DNA of 64,000 nt from Allotamlana fucoidanivorans (GCF_045788535.1 NZ_CP074074.1:992001-1056000), one strand, 5' to 3'. Positions 1 through 9,900 are shown, counted from the stretch's first letter. Numbers and translations: made by a program. Notes: generated by a model from the sequence alone, not told the origin.

Positions 1-937
1 CTCCTAAAGGTGTAGATGTTCCATGTGTATTAATATGGTCTACGTCTTCTGGTTTTAGGCCTGCATTTTCTAAACAGTTTTTCATTACCGCTATAACACC
101 TATACCATCTGGATGTGGCGCAGTCATATGGTAAGCATCAGAAGACAATCCACCTCCTGCTACTTCTGCATATATTTTTGCTCCTCTAGCTTTTGCATGC
201 TCATATTCTTCTAGAACAAGTGCACCAGCACCTTCTCCAAGTACAAACCCATCTCTCGTACCATCAAATGGGCGAGACGCTGTTTCTGGACTGTCATTTC
301 TAGTTGATAATGCATGCATGGCATTAAATCCCCCCATCCCAGCAATAGTTACTGCAGCTTCACTACCTCCTGTCACTACAACATCACAATGCCCTAATCG
401 AATAGAGTTAAGTGCGTCGAATATAGCATTAGCAGAAGAAGCACAAGCAGAAACTGTTGTATAGTTAGGCCCCATAAAACCATGTTTTATAGAGATATTT
501 GCAGGTGCAATATCGGCAATCATCTTAGGAATAAAGAACGGGTTGAACCTTGGTGTTCCATCTCCAGCAGCATAGTTTAAAACTTCTTGCTGAAACGTTT
601 CTAATCCACCTATTCCTGCGCCCCATATAACACCAACACGCAATTTATCCACTGCTTCTAAATCGAGTTTAGCATCCTCAATGGCTTCGTCGGCAGCAAC
701 CATAGCGTACTGCGCAAACTTATCCATTTTTCGAGCTTCTTTTCGATCAATAAAATCAGTTGCGTTAAAGTTTTTCAATTCGCAAGCGAATTTTGTTTTA
801 AACTTTTCGGTATCATAATATGTTATAGGCGCAGCCCCACTTTTACCATTTACTAGACCGTCCCAATATTCATCCTTGGTATTGCCTATGGGTGTTAAAG
901 CTCCTAATCCTGTGACTACAACTCGCTTTACTTCCAT
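1..937 (-). CDS. fabF: 3-oxoacyl-ACP synthase II (FabF), 3' end cut by window edge
   Basis: Condensing enzyme that extends acyl-ACP with malonyl-ACP in type II fatty acid synthesis (cytosol). The reading frame starts at the ATG whose complement is 935-937 and runs off the left edge after 312 residues of a protein that is normally about 415. The nucleophile lies in SACASS (Cys165) and the first catalytic histidine in NTHGTSTPLG (His305); the second histidine would be outside the window. The N-terminus MEVKRVVVTGLGALTPIG is typical of FabF. It lies 21 nt downstream of acpP on the same strand, the usual acpP-fabF order, so the two are probably co-transcribed from the promoter ahead of acpP. Confidence 0.96.
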   Translation of the reverse strand, partial: MEVKRVVVTGLGALTPIGNTKDEYWDGLVNGKSGAAPITYYDTEKFKTKFACELKNFNATDFIDRKEARKMDKFAQYAMVAADEAIEDAKLDLEAVDKLRVGVIWGAGIGGLETFQQEVLNYAAGDGTPRFNPFFIPKMIADIAPANISIKHGFMGPNYTTVSACASSANAIFDALNSIRLGHCDVVVTGGSEAAVTIAGMGGFNAMHALSTRNDSPETASRPFDGTRDGFVLGEGAGALVLEEYEHAKARGAKIYAEVAGGGLSSDAYHMTAPHPDGIGVIAVMKNCLENAGLKPEDVDHINTHGTSTPLG

Positions 938-958
938 AAAGTACTTGCTTGTTTTTTC

Positions 959-1192
959 TTATTTAGCCTCTTCTATATAAGAGATCGCTTGACCAACTGT
1001 TGCAATGTTTTCAGCTTGATCATCTGGAATTTGGATATCGAATTCTTTTTCAAATTCCATAATTAATTCTACAGTGTCTAAAGAGTCTGCTCCTAAATCG
1101 TTAGTAAAGCTTGCTTCAGCAACAACTTCGTTTTCATCAACTCCTAATTTGTCTACGATAATCGCTTTTACTCTTGATGCAATGTCTGACAT
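959..1192 (-). CDS. acpP: Acyl carrier protein
   Basis: Small acidic 77-residue carrier that holds growing acyl chains on a 4'-phosphopantetheine arm. The attachment motif GADSLD is present, with the modified serine at residue 37, and the length is standard for AcpP. It is the first gene of an acpP-fabF unit on the minus strand and is divergent from purN. A TAnnTTTG box lies 32 nt upstream of its start. Confidence 0.97.
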   Translation of the reverse strand: MSDIASRVKAIIVDKLGVDENEVVAEASFTNDLGADSLDTVELIMEFEKEFDIQIPDDQAENIATVGQAISYIEEAK

Positions 1193-1223
1193 AATCTTTT
1201 TATTTTAAATTTTAATTAGTTGG

Positions 1224-1231
1224 CAAAAATA
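1224..1231 (-). promoter_or_regulatory. Putative -7 box of acpP-fabF promoter
   Basis: Read on the minus strand the sequence is TATTTTTG, matching the Bacteroidota -7 consensus TAnnTTTG. Transcription would start about 7 nt further on, leaving a short leader before the acpP ATG at 1192. No clear TTG was seen 17-23 nt upstream, so only the -7 element is supported. Confidence 0.5.
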
Positions 1232-1380
1232 AAAAACTTTATTCTTTTAACACACCTTTACTTTAAAAATGTGTTGTCAATTTACTAAAATTAGTTTGAA
1301 GTATTTTTATTTTACTCACTATTTGTTAATATTTATTCTTTTTTTTGTTTTGAATAATCTATAACACTATAGCCTGTATT

Positions 1381-1947
1381 ATGAAACGTATTGTAATTTT
1401 TGCATCTGGTAGCGGATCTAATGCTGAAAACTTAATTAAGTTTTTTCAAAATAGCGATCATGCACGTGTTACTCAAATACTTTGCAACAACCCACAGGCC
1501 AAAGTGCTTGACAGGGCTAAAAATCTTGAAGTTAGTGCTCTTTCATTTAATAGAGTATCTCTTTATAAAACAGATGATGTTCTCAATATTTTAAAAGCTT
1601 CTAAACCCGATTTGATTGTTCTTGCTGGTTTTTTATGGAAGTTTCCTGAACACATCTTAAATGCTTTTCCTAATAAGGTTATTAACGTACACCCCGCTCT
1701 TTTACCCAAATTTGGTGGCAAAGGCATGTATGGCATGCACGTACACAATGCCGTAGTAAAAAATAAAGAAACAGAAACTGGTATTACCATTCATTATGTA
1801 AACGAAAATTATGACGAAGGTGCTACTATTTTTCAGGATAAATGCGACGTATTGCCAACCGATACTGCCGATGACGTAGCAGCCAAAATTCATGAATTGG
1901 AAATGAAACATTTTCCTAAAGTTGTTGACCAATTACTACATGAGTAA
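1381..1947 (+). CDS. purN: Phosphoribosylglycinamide formyltransferase
   Basis: Transfers a formyl group from 10-formyl-THF to GAR, the third step of purine synthesis. The 188-residue length is normal. GSGSN at residues 10-14 forms the phosphate-binding turn. The catalytic set is visible as Asn102 and His104 (INVHPALLP) and an aspartate in NYDEGATIF (Asp145). The gene overlaps the following RNase H gene by 8 nt, so the two are probably translated together. It is divergent from acpP. Confidence 0.96.
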   Translation: MKRIVIFASGSGSNAENLIKFFQNSDHARVTQILCNNPQAKVLDRAKNLEVSALSFNRVSLYKTDDVLNILKASKPDLIVLAGFLWKFPEHILNAFPNKVINVHPALLPKFGGKGMYGMHVHNAVVKNKETETGITIHYVNENYDEGATIFQDKCDVLPTDTADDVAAKIHELEMKHFPKVVDQLLHE

Positions 1948-2581
1948 AAAAAAGAAAAAATACTACACCATCTGGAAGGGTCATAAAACTGGGGTTTTTG
2001 AATCTTGGGACGACTGTAAAGCACAAATTAAAAATTTTGAAGGCGCCATCTATAAATCTTTCACAACATTTGAAGCTGCCAAAAAAGCTTTAAAAGAAGA
2101 TTATAAAAACTATATTGGTAAAACCTCTAAGTTTACAAGTTCGCTTTCAGAAGAACAACTCAAAAAAATAGGCCAACCCAACTATAACTCTATTTCTGTA
2201 GATGCTGCCTCAAGTGGTAATCCAGGGCGCATGGAATATCGCGGCGTAGATACCAAAACTAAAAAACAACTCTTTACTCAAGGTCCTTTTGAAGAAGGCA
2301 CAAACAATATTGGTGAGTTTTTAGCTATTGTTCACGGCTTGGCTTTCTTAAAAAAAAACAACAGTAACCGTATCATCTATACAGACTCTAAAACGGCCAT
2401 AAGCTGGGTAAAAAAGAAAAACTGCAATACCAAACTTCAACGAAACGCCAAAAACAAACCCTTGTTTGATTTAGTTGACCGTGCTATAGAATGGCTAAAA
2501 ACCAATACATACAGCACCACCATAGTAAAATGGGAAACCAAGGCTTGGGGTGAAATTCCAGCAGACTTTGGTAGAAAATAA
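1940..2581 (+). CDS. Ribonuclease H family protein with N-terminal viroplasmin domain
   Basis: Predicted RNase H1-type enzyme that cuts RNA in RNA:DNA hybrids. The N-terminal KYYTIWKGHKTGVF segment is the RNaseH_N (viroplasmin, hybrid-binding) domain. The catalytic domain keeps acidic residues in ISVDAASSGNPG, NNIGEF, IYTDSKTA and the C-terminal EIPADFGRK. An upstream in-frame ATG exists at 1922, but the ATG at 1940, which overlaps the purN stop, gives the family-like start MSKKKKKYYTIWK and is preferred (213 aa). The purN-RNase H overlap implies translational coupling. Confidence 0.9.
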   Translation: MSKKKKKYYTIWKGHKTGVFESWDDCKAQIKNFEGAIYKSFTTFEAAKKALKEDYKNYIGKTSKFTSSLSEEQLKKIGQPNYNSISVDAASSGNPGRMEYRGVDTKTKKQLFTQGPFEEGTNNIGEFLAIVHGLAFLKKNNSNRIIYTDSKTAISWVKKKNCNTKLQRNAKNKPLFDLVDRAIEWLKTNTYSTTIVKWETKAWGEIPADFGRK

Positions 2582-2737
2582 TACTGTATTTATTAAAAAC
2601 AGAGGCATATTACACAGAATACACCCCTGTTCTCTTCATTGATAATAGCCTTTATCATTTTAGACACCCTATGTATTAAAAAGTCACATAAACTCAAAAA
2701 ATAATTACACAAAGCTGATTGCTAACATTTATACCTC

Positions 2738-2766
2738 TTGTTAATCTTTAAAAAGACTTATATTTG
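2738..2766 (+). promoter_or_regulatory. Promoter of the PfkB kinase gene (TTG-N18-TATATTTG)
   Basis: A TTG at 2738-2740 and TATATTTG at 2759-2766 are 18 nt apart, matching the Bacteroidota -33/-7 consensus. Predicted transcription start is near 2773, 17 nt ahead of the ATG at 2790. This is one of the two clearest promoters in the window. Confidence 0.75.
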
Positions 2767-2789
2767 CAAAAAATTATCAGGTCTCTTTT

Positions 2790-3716
2790 ATGAGTAAATT
2801 AGTTATAGTTGGCACCGTAGCATTTGATGCTATTGAAACGCCTTTCGGGAAAACCGATAAAATTTTAGGTGGTGCTGCTACTTTTATAGGGTTAGCCGCT
2901 TCTCATTTTAATGTTGACGCTACTGCTGTTTCTGTTGTTGGTGGTGATTTTCCTCAAGCATATTTAGATTTATTAGCGAATAAAAACATAGATGTTTCTG
3001 GAGTAGAAATTATTAAAAATGGGAAAACATTCTTTTGGAGTGGGCGTTATCACAATGACATGAATACAAGAGACACGTTGGTCACGGAACTAAACACGCT
3101 TGAAAATTTCAATCCAGTTGTTCCTGAGGCTTACCGAGATGCAGAAGTGGTCATGTTAGGAAACTTACACCCTCTCGTCCAATCTAGTGTTATAGATCAA
3201 ATGACCAAAAAACCTAAATTGGTGGTATTAGACACTATGAATTTTTGGATGGATTGTGCCTTAAATGAACTTCTTGACGTTATTAAACGTATAGATGTTA
3301 TCACTATTAATGATGAAGAAGCCAGACAATTAACAGGAGAATACTCATTACTAGTAGCTGCTCGTAAAATTCATGAAATGGGTCCTAAATATATAGTTAT
3401 AAAAAAAGGGGAGCACGGAGCACTTTTATTTCATAACGACCATGTGTTTTATGCCCCAGCTTTGCCACTAGAAGAAGTATTTGACCCAACAGGAGCTGGA
3501 GATACATTTGCTGGAGGATTTGCTGGATATTTGGCAAAAACAAATGATTTTTCGTTTGAAAACATGAAAAATGCTGTAATTTACGGTTCAACATTAGCCT
3601 CGTTTTGTGTTGAAAAATTTGGAACAGAACGCATGCAATATTTATCAAATAATGAAGTACATAAACGCCTGTTGCAATTTAAGCAATTAACACAATTTGA
3701 TATAGAATTATCATAA
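2790..3716 (+). CDS. PfkB family carbohydrate kinase
   Basis: Ribokinase-fold sugar or nucleoside kinase of 308 residues. The C-terminal PfkB signature DPTGAGDTFAGGF places the catalytic base at Asp238. The N-terminal half carries the family's Gly-Gly motif (ILGGAATF, about residues 25-32). The substrate cannot be read from sequence; adenosine, ribose or fructose-type substrates are all possible. It has its own promoter upstream and a strong terminator downstream, so it is probably monocistronic. Its position just before purF hints at nucleoside salvage, but that is inference. Confidence 0.88.
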   Translation: MSKLVIVGTVAFDAIETPFGKTDKILGGAATFIGLAASHFNVDATAVSVVGGDFPQAYLDLLANKNIDVSGVEIIKNGKTFFWSGRYHNDMNTRDTLVTELNTLENFNPVVPEAYRDAEVVMLGNLHPLVQSSVIDQMTKKPKLVVLDTMNFWMDCALNELLDVIKRIDVITINDEEARQLTGEYSLLVAARKIHEMGPKYIVIKKGEHGALLFHNDHVFYAPALPLEEVFDPTGAGDTFAGGFAGYLAKTNDFSFENMKNAVIYGSTLASFCVEKFGTERMQYLSNNEVHKRLLQFKQLTQFDIELS

Positions 3717-3721
3717 AAAAC

Positions 3722-3748
3722 AACGCGCTCAAAATAGAGTGCGTTTTT
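3722..3748 (+). terminator. Rho-independent terminator after PfkB kinase
   Basis: Nine-bp stem AACGCGCTC/GAGTGCGTT (one G-U pair) at 3722-3730 and 3737-3745, six-nt loop, then a T run. It begins 6 nt after the kinase stop codon. Confidence 0.85.
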
Positions 3749-3766
3749 ATTTAAATTAACCCATTG

Positions 3767-3820
3767 ATTTCCAGTATATGGAAATCGATAAAATATTTTA
3801 TTTCCGCGAAAGCGAAAACA
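3767..3820 (+). promoter_or_regulatory. purF 5' leader with two inverted repeats
   Basis: Ahead of the purF ATG (3830) lie a perfect 7-bp inverted repeat, GATTTCC/GGAAATC at about 3767-3787, and a CGC-GAAA-GCG tetraloop hairpin at about 3805-3815. They could be an operator and an mRNA hairpin. No matching -33/-7 pair was assigned here, so function is unproven. Confidence 0.4.
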
Positions 3821-3829
3821 TTTTTTAAT

Positions 3830-5728
3830 ATGAGTGATGCTTTAAAACACGAATGTGGAATTGCCATGATAAGACTTCTAAAACCATTAGAGTTTTACAA
3901 AGAAAAATATGGCAGTGCTTTTTATGGTGTAAACAAAATGTATTTAATGATGGAAAAACAGCACAATCGTGGTCAAGATGGTGCCGGATTTGCCAGCATT
4001 AAATTAGATACAGAGCCAGGGCAACGTTATATTAGTAGAGTACGCTCTGTAGCACAACAACCTATACAAGATATTTTCGCTCAAATTAATGATAGAATTA
4101 ATGGCGAGTTCAAAGCACACCCAGAATATGCTGATAATGTAGCAGCTCAAAAACGCAATATTCCGTACATAGGAGAGGTGTTATTGGGTCATGTGCGTTA
4201 CGGTACTTTTGGGAAAAACAGTGTAGAAAGTGTTCACCCTTTTCTGAGACAAAACAATTGGATGCACAGAAACCTTATCATGGCTGGAAACTTTAACATG
4301 ACTAATGTAAAAGAGCTTTTTGGTAACTTAATTGAACTTGGCCAGCATCCAAAAGAGTATACTGATACGATTACTATCATGGAAAAAATTGGTCATTTTT
4401 TAGATGATGCTGTAAGTAAAATATATAAAGACCTTAAAAAAGAAGGTTATAACAAAAGAGAAGCGTCACCTTTAATTGCAGAACGTTTAAAAGTTGGAAA
4501 AATTTTAAAACGAGCAGCCAAAAACTGGGACGGCGGTTATGCTATGGCGGGATTAATTGGTCATGGTGATGCATTTGTTTTACGTGATCCTGCAGGCATT
4601 CGTCCGGCATACTATTACCAAGATGACGAGGTGGTAGTGGTCGCCTCTGAACGCCCTGTTATTCAAACCGTATTCAATGTAAAGTTTGAGGACGTAAAAG
4701 AACTAGATCCTGGTTCTGCCATCATTACAAAAAAGTCGGGTGAAGTTAGAATAAAACAGATCCTAGAACCTTTAGAAAGAAAATCCTGTTCCTTTGAACG
4801 CATTTATTTCTCAAGGGGTAGTGATGCCGAAATTTACCAAGAGCGCAAAATGCTTGGTAAACTATTAATGCCCAAAGTACTTAAAGCGATAAATAACGAC
4901 ACCAAAAACACGGTGTTTTCATATATCCCTAATACGGCCGAGACCTCTTTTTTTGGTATGATAGAAAATGCTGATGCCTTTATCAATGAAAGAAAAACAA
5001 AGGCTATTTTAAACGGACAACGTTCTTTATCGGCCGCCAAGGTTACCGAGATTTTATCTGAGCATGCCAGAGTTGAAAAAATTGCTATTAAAGATGTAAA
5101 ACTAAGAACGTTTATTACAGAAGATAGTAGTAGAGATGATTTGGTAGCTCATGTTTATGATGTAACATATGGTGTTATTAAACCAGAAGATAACCTTGTG
5201 ATTATTGATGATAGCATTGTAAGAGGAACTACTTTAAAGAAAAGTATCCTGAAAATGCTGGATCGATTAAATCCTAAGAAAATCATAGTCGTATCGTCAG
5301 CACCACAAATTAGGTATCCTGATTGTTATGGCATTGATATGGCAAGATTGGAAGACTTGGTTGCTTTTAGAGCGGCATTAGCATTACTTAAAGACAACAA
5401 CAAATATGATATTGTAAAAGAGGTCTATGAAAAATGTGTAACCCAAACAGATCTTGAAGATAAGTATGTTCAAAACTTTGTAAAAGAGATTTATGATCCG
5501 TTTACAGATGAGCAAATTTCGGACAAAATTTCGGAATTACTTAGTGATGAATCGATTAACGCAGGTGTTAAGATTATTTTCCAATCGGTAGAAAATTTAC
5601 ACAAGGCCTGCCCTAAACATTTAGGTGATTGGTACTTTACTGGAAATTATCCAACCGTTGGAGGCAACAGAGTAGTTAACAGAGCGTTCATTAACTTTTA
5701 TGAAGGAAACAAAGAACGCGCCTATTAA
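3830..5728 (+). CDS. purF: Amidophosphoribosyltransferase (PurF)
   Basis: Commits PRPP to purine synthesis by making phosphoribosylamine from glutamine. A longer in-frame start exists at 3764, but the ATG at 3830 is preferred: it gives MSDALKHECGIAM, a short propeptide followed by Cys9 as the Ntn glutaminase nucleophile. The glutaminase domain fills the first half (HNRGQDGAG, GHVRYGTFG). The C-terminal PRTase domain has the PRPP loop VIIDDSIVRGTT. At 632 residues it is longer than the roughly 500-aa E. coli enzyme, with extra sequence at the C-terminus. Cysteine ligands of the Fe-S type enzymes were not recognised. Confidence 0.92.
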   Translation: MSDALKHECGIAMIRLLKPLEFYKEKYGSAFYGVNKMYLMMEKQHNRGQDGAGFASIKLDTEPGQRYISRVRSVAQQPIQDIFAQINDRINGEFKAHPEYADNVAAQKRNIPYIGEVLLGHVRYGTFGKNSVESVHPFLRQNNWMHRNLIMAGNFNMTNVKELFGNLIELGQHPKEYTDTITIMEKIGHFLDDAVSKIYKDLKKEGYNKREASPLIAERLKVGKILKRAAKNWDGGYAMAGLIGHGDAFVLRDPAGIRPAYYYQDDEVVVVASERPVIQTVFNVKFEDVKELDPGSAIITKKSGEVRIKQILEPLERKSCSFERIYFSRGSDAEIYQERKMLGKLLMPKVLKAINNDTKNTVFSYIPNTAETSFFGMIENADAFINERKTKAILNGQRSLSAAKVTEILSEHARVEKIAIKDVKLRTFITEDSSRDDLVAHVYDVTYGVIKPEDNLVIIDDSIVRGTTLKKSILKMLDRLNPKKIIVVSSAPQIRYPDCYGIDMARLEDLVAFRAALALLKDNNKYDIVKEVYEKCVTQTDLEDKYVQNFVKEIYDPFTDEQISDKISELLSDESINAGVKIIFQSVENLHKACPKHLGDWYFTGNYPTVGGNRVVNRAFINFYEGNKERAY

Positions 5729-5834
5729 TTGACGATTTAATAATTTTTAACACATAGATCTTAAATAATGTATTTCAACTTATAAATATGCTATTCGTCT
5801 AAAAAATATACAGATTATCTAAAATAGATATAAC

Positions 5835-5915
5835 TTGCCCTCACCATAACATAAGTAGGTTAAGTTCATGGTAGATTTGGGGCAAAAAAAGGTGAACGCT
5901 TGTTCGCCTTTTTTT
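5835..5915 (+). ncRNA. Candidate small RNA, copy 1 of a duplicated structured element
   Basis: From TCACC at 5841 this copy shares about 48 identical bases with 6056-6103. The RNA would form ACCATAAC/GTTCATGGT (one bulged C), a linker GATTTGGGGCAAAA, and a terminator hairpin GGTGAAC-GCTT-GTTCGCC followed by T7 at 5909-5915. The 3' arm of the first stem (GTTCAT) can also pair with GTGAAC of the terminator, an attenuator-like alternative. There is no downstream gene on this strand, so a free small RNA is more likely than a leader. Confidence 0.45.
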
Positions 5916-6050
5916 ATGCCATATTATTTCCTTTTACTCTATTATTTTATCTCAAACACCCCTTCTCATAAAATTAGTTTAGTTTCTGTTAAGCCAATTT
6001 TTAAGTCATTCAACCAAAATATTTTTAAAGCCCTCTGCACCCCTATATAT

Positions 6051-6127
6051 TTGACTCACCATAACATAAGTAGGTTAAGTTCATGGTAGATTTGGGGCAA
6101 AAAGGTGAACATCTTGTTCACCTTTTT
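6051..6127 (+). ncRNA. Candidate small RNA, copy 2 of a duplicated structured element
   Basis: Second copy of the element at 5835-5915, 215 nt downstream. It has the same first stem-loop and linker, and a perfect terminator GGTGAAC-ATCTT-GTTCACC with T5 at 6123-6127. The terminator arms differ from copy 1 by compensating or G-U-tolerant changes (GTTCACC here, GTTCGCC in copy 1). TATATTTG at 6046-6053 (TAnnTTTG) would start transcription almost exactly at the repeat. The 140 nt between the copies is AT-rich and holds no supported gene. Confidence 0.45.
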
Positions 6128-6150
6128 CATTTAAAGCAATATGTGACTTT

Positions 6151-6197
6151 TACGCATAAAAAAATCGCCTAAAACTTAAGCGATTTTTTTATGCGTA
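6151..6197 (-). terminator. Long bidirectional terminator hairpin after sod
   Basis: A perfect 18-bp stem (6151-6168 with 6180-6197) encloses an 11-nt loop; the arms contain A7 and T7 tracts, so it can end transcription from either side. It sits 13 nt beyond the sod stop codon and separates sod from the convergent purF side. Confidence 0.85.
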
Positions 6198-6210
6198 TTG
6201 TGTTTCCTAA

Positions 6211-6819
6211 TTATTTTGCTTCTGCATAGCGTTTTTCAACTTCATTCCAGTTGATAACGTTAAAAAAAGCACTAATATAATCTGGACGACGGTTTTGGTA
6301 GTTTAAATAATAAGCATGTTCCCAAACATCAAGACCTAAAATTGGCGTACCGCCACAACCAATGCCTGGCATTAACGGATTATCTTGATTTGCTGTAGAA
6401 CAGATTTCAAGTTTTCCTCCTTCATGCACACACAACCAAGCCCATCCAGAGCCAAAACGTGTAGCCGCAGCTTTACTAAATGCCTCAATAAACTCATCTT
6501 TTGAGCCAAATGTAGCCTCAATAGCATCTTTTAATTCTCCAGACAAATAGCCTCTACCTTCTGGGTTCATTACTGTCCAAAACAAAGAGTGATTATAAAA
6601 CCCACCTCCATTATTTCTAACAGCCGTATTGCTTGGATCTAAATTTGCCAAAATATCTTCAATAGATTTTCCTTCCAAATCTGTTCCTGCAATCGCATTA
6701 TTTAAATTGTTAGTATATCCCTGATGATGTTTTGTATGATGTATTTCCATAGTTCTAGCATCCATGTGTGGTTCTAGAGCATCATAGGCATACCCTAATT
6801 CTGGTAATTCAAAAGCCAT
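6211..6819 (-). CDS. sodA: Superoxide dismutase, Mn/Fe family
   Basis: Converts superoxide to oxygen and hydrogen peroxide; 202 residues with no signal peptide, so cytosolic. Metal ligands are His27 (MEIHHTKHH), His77 (FYNHSLFW), Asp164 and His168 (DVWEHAYY). The GGGFYNH motif and Gln145 resemble Mn or cambialistic enzymes more than Fe-only ones, but the metal cannot be settled from sequence. It is convergent with purF and followed by an 18-bp-stem terminator. A minus-strand TAAATTTG box at 6854-6861 lies 35 nt upstream. Confidence 0.95.
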   Translation of the reverse strand: MAFELPELGYAYDALEPHMDARTMEIHHTKHHQGYTNNLNNAIAGTDLEGKSIEDILANLDPSNTAVRNNGGGFYNHSLFWTVMNPEGRGYLSGELKDAIEATFGSKDEFIEAFSKAAATRFGSGWAWLCVHEGGKLEICSTANQDNPLMPGIGCGGTPILGLDVWEHAYYLNYQNRRPDYISAFFNVINWNEVEKRYAEAK

Positions 6820-6853
6820 AATAATTTGTTTTAAATATTAATTTTAATGTCAT

Positions 6854-6861
6854 CAAATTTA
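6854..6861 (-). promoter_or_regulatory. Putative -7 box of sod
   Basis: Minus-strand TAAATTTG matches TAnnTTTG and would start transcription about 28 nt before the sod ATG. A well-spaced TTG was not found. Nearby, 6898-6913 holds an inverted repeat TATCAA-ACTA-TTGATA in the divergent sod/helicase region. Confidence 0.45.
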
Positions 6862-6941
6862 CACATTATACTGGCCAATTAAAAATAATAAATTGTTATC
6901 AAACTATTGATAGTTTTTATCTTGTAAACAAATTCACAAAT

Positions 6942-9900
6942 ATGCCCAAAACGCAGCCTTTTATAATTTATAACGCCTCCGCAGGTAGTGGAAAAACCTA
7001 TACACTAGTAAAAGCTTATTTAAAACTTTTATTTCAAACAGATAACTTGTTTTATTTCAACCGTATTTTGGCAATCACATTTACCAACAAGGCGGTTTCT
7101 GAAATGAAAGAACGGTTAATAGAAACCTTAAAAACGTTTTCAAAGCCAGATATATTAACGTCACCAGACAGCATGTTTGAAGCCATAAGCATCGAGTTAA
7201 ATCTTGCACCCAACAAACTACGTGAGCGCTCTGAAACGTTACTCCAAACCATCATTCATAATTATGCTGCTTTTGATATTTCTACCATTGATGGTTTTAC
7301 ACATAAACTTATTAGAACCTTTGCACATGACCTTAAGTTGCCCTTAAATTTTGAGGTAGAAATTGATCAAGAAAGTCTCCTGACTGAGGCTGTTGATAGC
7401 TTATTATCAAAAGCGGGAACAAACCCTCAACTTACTAAAACTTTAGTTGATTTTGCTATTGAAAAAGCCGATGATGATAAAAGTTTTGATTTGTCTTTTG
7501 ATTTCAATAAAATAGCCAAGTTGCTCGTTAACGAAAATGACATCTCGTACATTGAAGCCTTAAAAGATAAAAGCTTACAGGATTTTGCTCAGTTAAAACA
7601 GCAAATTGGATCAGAAATTTCAGAAACTGAAACCATCATTATTACTGAAGCTAAAAACATTCTGAATACTATTTCACAATCTGGCTTAGAAGATGTGCAT
7701 TTCAGCAGAAAAACATTACCCAATCATTTTAAAAAATTAACACAATTAGAATTTAAAAACATATACAGCAACAAATTAGAAGAAAACATCTCAGAAAGAA
7801 AAAATATTTACAATAAAACCTTAGCTCCTGATTTAGCTCAAACTATAGAAGCCTTGTTACCCCAAATTGAGCAGACCTTCAAGGCGATTAAAGCAAACGT
7901 GTATCATCATAAATTTTTAAAATTATTTTACAAAAACATTACGCCCCTTTCTGTACTTAATGCTATTGATAAAGAACTTCGTTTTCTTAAATCAGATCAA
8001 AATAAAATGTTAATTTCAGAATTTAATACCATTATTAGTAACGAAATAAAAGGGCAACCTACCCCGTTTATTTATGAACGCATCGGTGAAAAATTTAAGC
8101 ATTATTTTATTGATGAATTTCAAGACACATCAATCATGCAATGGAAAAATTTAGTACCACTTTTAGGCAATGCCTTAGCATCTGAAGGCGGTACTAGTAT
8201 GCTTGTTGGCGATGCAAAACAAGCTATATACCGTTGGCGTGGTGGTAAAGCCGAACAATTTATTGGTTTATGTCATGCAGACAATCCGTTTCATACCAAA
8301 AAAAGTGTGGAACACTTGCCTGCAAACTACAGGAGTTTTAATGAAATAGTTACTTTCAACAATCAGTTTTTTACATTCTTAGCTCAGTATGCCTTTAGTC
8401 AGGAAAGCTATCAGGCGGTATATGAAAATGCCTCTCAAAACCAGATTCAAGACAAACAAGGGTATGTAGAACTATCGTTTCTAGAAATTGATAAAGATCA
8501 AAAAAGAGATGATATTTTTCCTCAAACCGTTCTAGAAAAAATAAACTTTTGTTTAGAACAAGGCTTTGATTTTGAAAATATCTGTGTATTGGTAAGAAAA
8601 CGCAAAGAAGGAGTAGCAGTGGCTAATTATTTAAGCCAAAACAATATCCCTATAATTTCATCAGAAACCTTATTAATTTCTAGTGCACCTGAAGTGGCCT
8701 TCATTAATCATGTATTAGAACTACTGATACAACCCAAAAACAACCAAATTAAAATTGAAGTTTTAGACTTTTTAGCCCACACATTTAATCTCAATGATAA
8801 ACATAGCTTTTTTAATAAACACATTAACCAGTCACTTTCAGAGATATTCAACGATCTGGAATCTTATGGCATTACCATTTCCCATGAAAACCTATTACAA
8901 CTTCCTTTATATGATTTGGTAGAAACCTTGGTGAGAAGCTTTGGTTTAACGCAACAATCTAACGCATATATTCAATTTTACTTAGATCTTATTTTAGATT
9001 TTTCTCAAAAAAAAGGGTCAGACATAGCCAGTTTCCTAGATTATTTTAACAAGAAAAAAGATAGCCTAAGCATCATTTCTCCTAAAGGTCAAAATGCGGT
9101 ACAAATCATGACCATTCATAAGTCAAAAGGCCTTGAATTCCCTGTGGTCATATTTCCTTATGCCGATTTAGATATTTATGCCGAAGTGGATCCCAAAGCA
9201 TGGTTTAAACTTGATAACACAAAATATGGCTCTTTACAATACACCCTATTAAATTATACGAACGATTTTGAATATTTTGGCGAAGAAGGTTACCGTATTT
9301 TCAATAAACATAGAGCCGAACAAGAATTAGATAGCATAAACTTGCTCTATGTAGCCCTAACACGAGCAGAAGAACAGCTTTACATTATTTCCTCAAAAGA
9401 TATTTCGGCAAAAGGAGAAGTTAATACCAAAAGGTATTCAGGATTATTGATTAGTTATTTACAGCACAACAGCATATGGAACAATTATGAATTTACCTAT
9501 GCTTTTGGAAAGCCCATAAAAGAATCGACTCCATCAAAACCAAAACACAAAACAAAAACGCAAGAGGAATTCATCTCTGTGTCTAAAAACTACCATAATA
9601 TAAAAGTAGTAACCACATCAGGCTATTTATGGGATACCCGCCAAGAAAAAGCCATTGAAAAAGGGAATTTGTTACATACTATTATGTCTCATATTATTAC
9701 CAAAAATGATATTGAAAGCGTTATTTCCCGTTTTATTGACGAAGGTAAAATCAACAAAGCACAAGCAACGCTACTTAAAGCGGTTGTAGATAAAATTGTT
9801 AATCATGAAAAACTACAAAAATATTTCAGTGACGCCTACACCATCTATAACGAACAAGATATTATCACTAAACAAGGCCTTATATTAAGGCCAGACCGTA

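Noticed and set aside
5868..6089. 73-codon frame starting MVDLGQKKVNACSPFF
   Set aside because: It starts inside the first duplicated structured element, passes through its terminator and ends in the second copy; composition is not protein-like.
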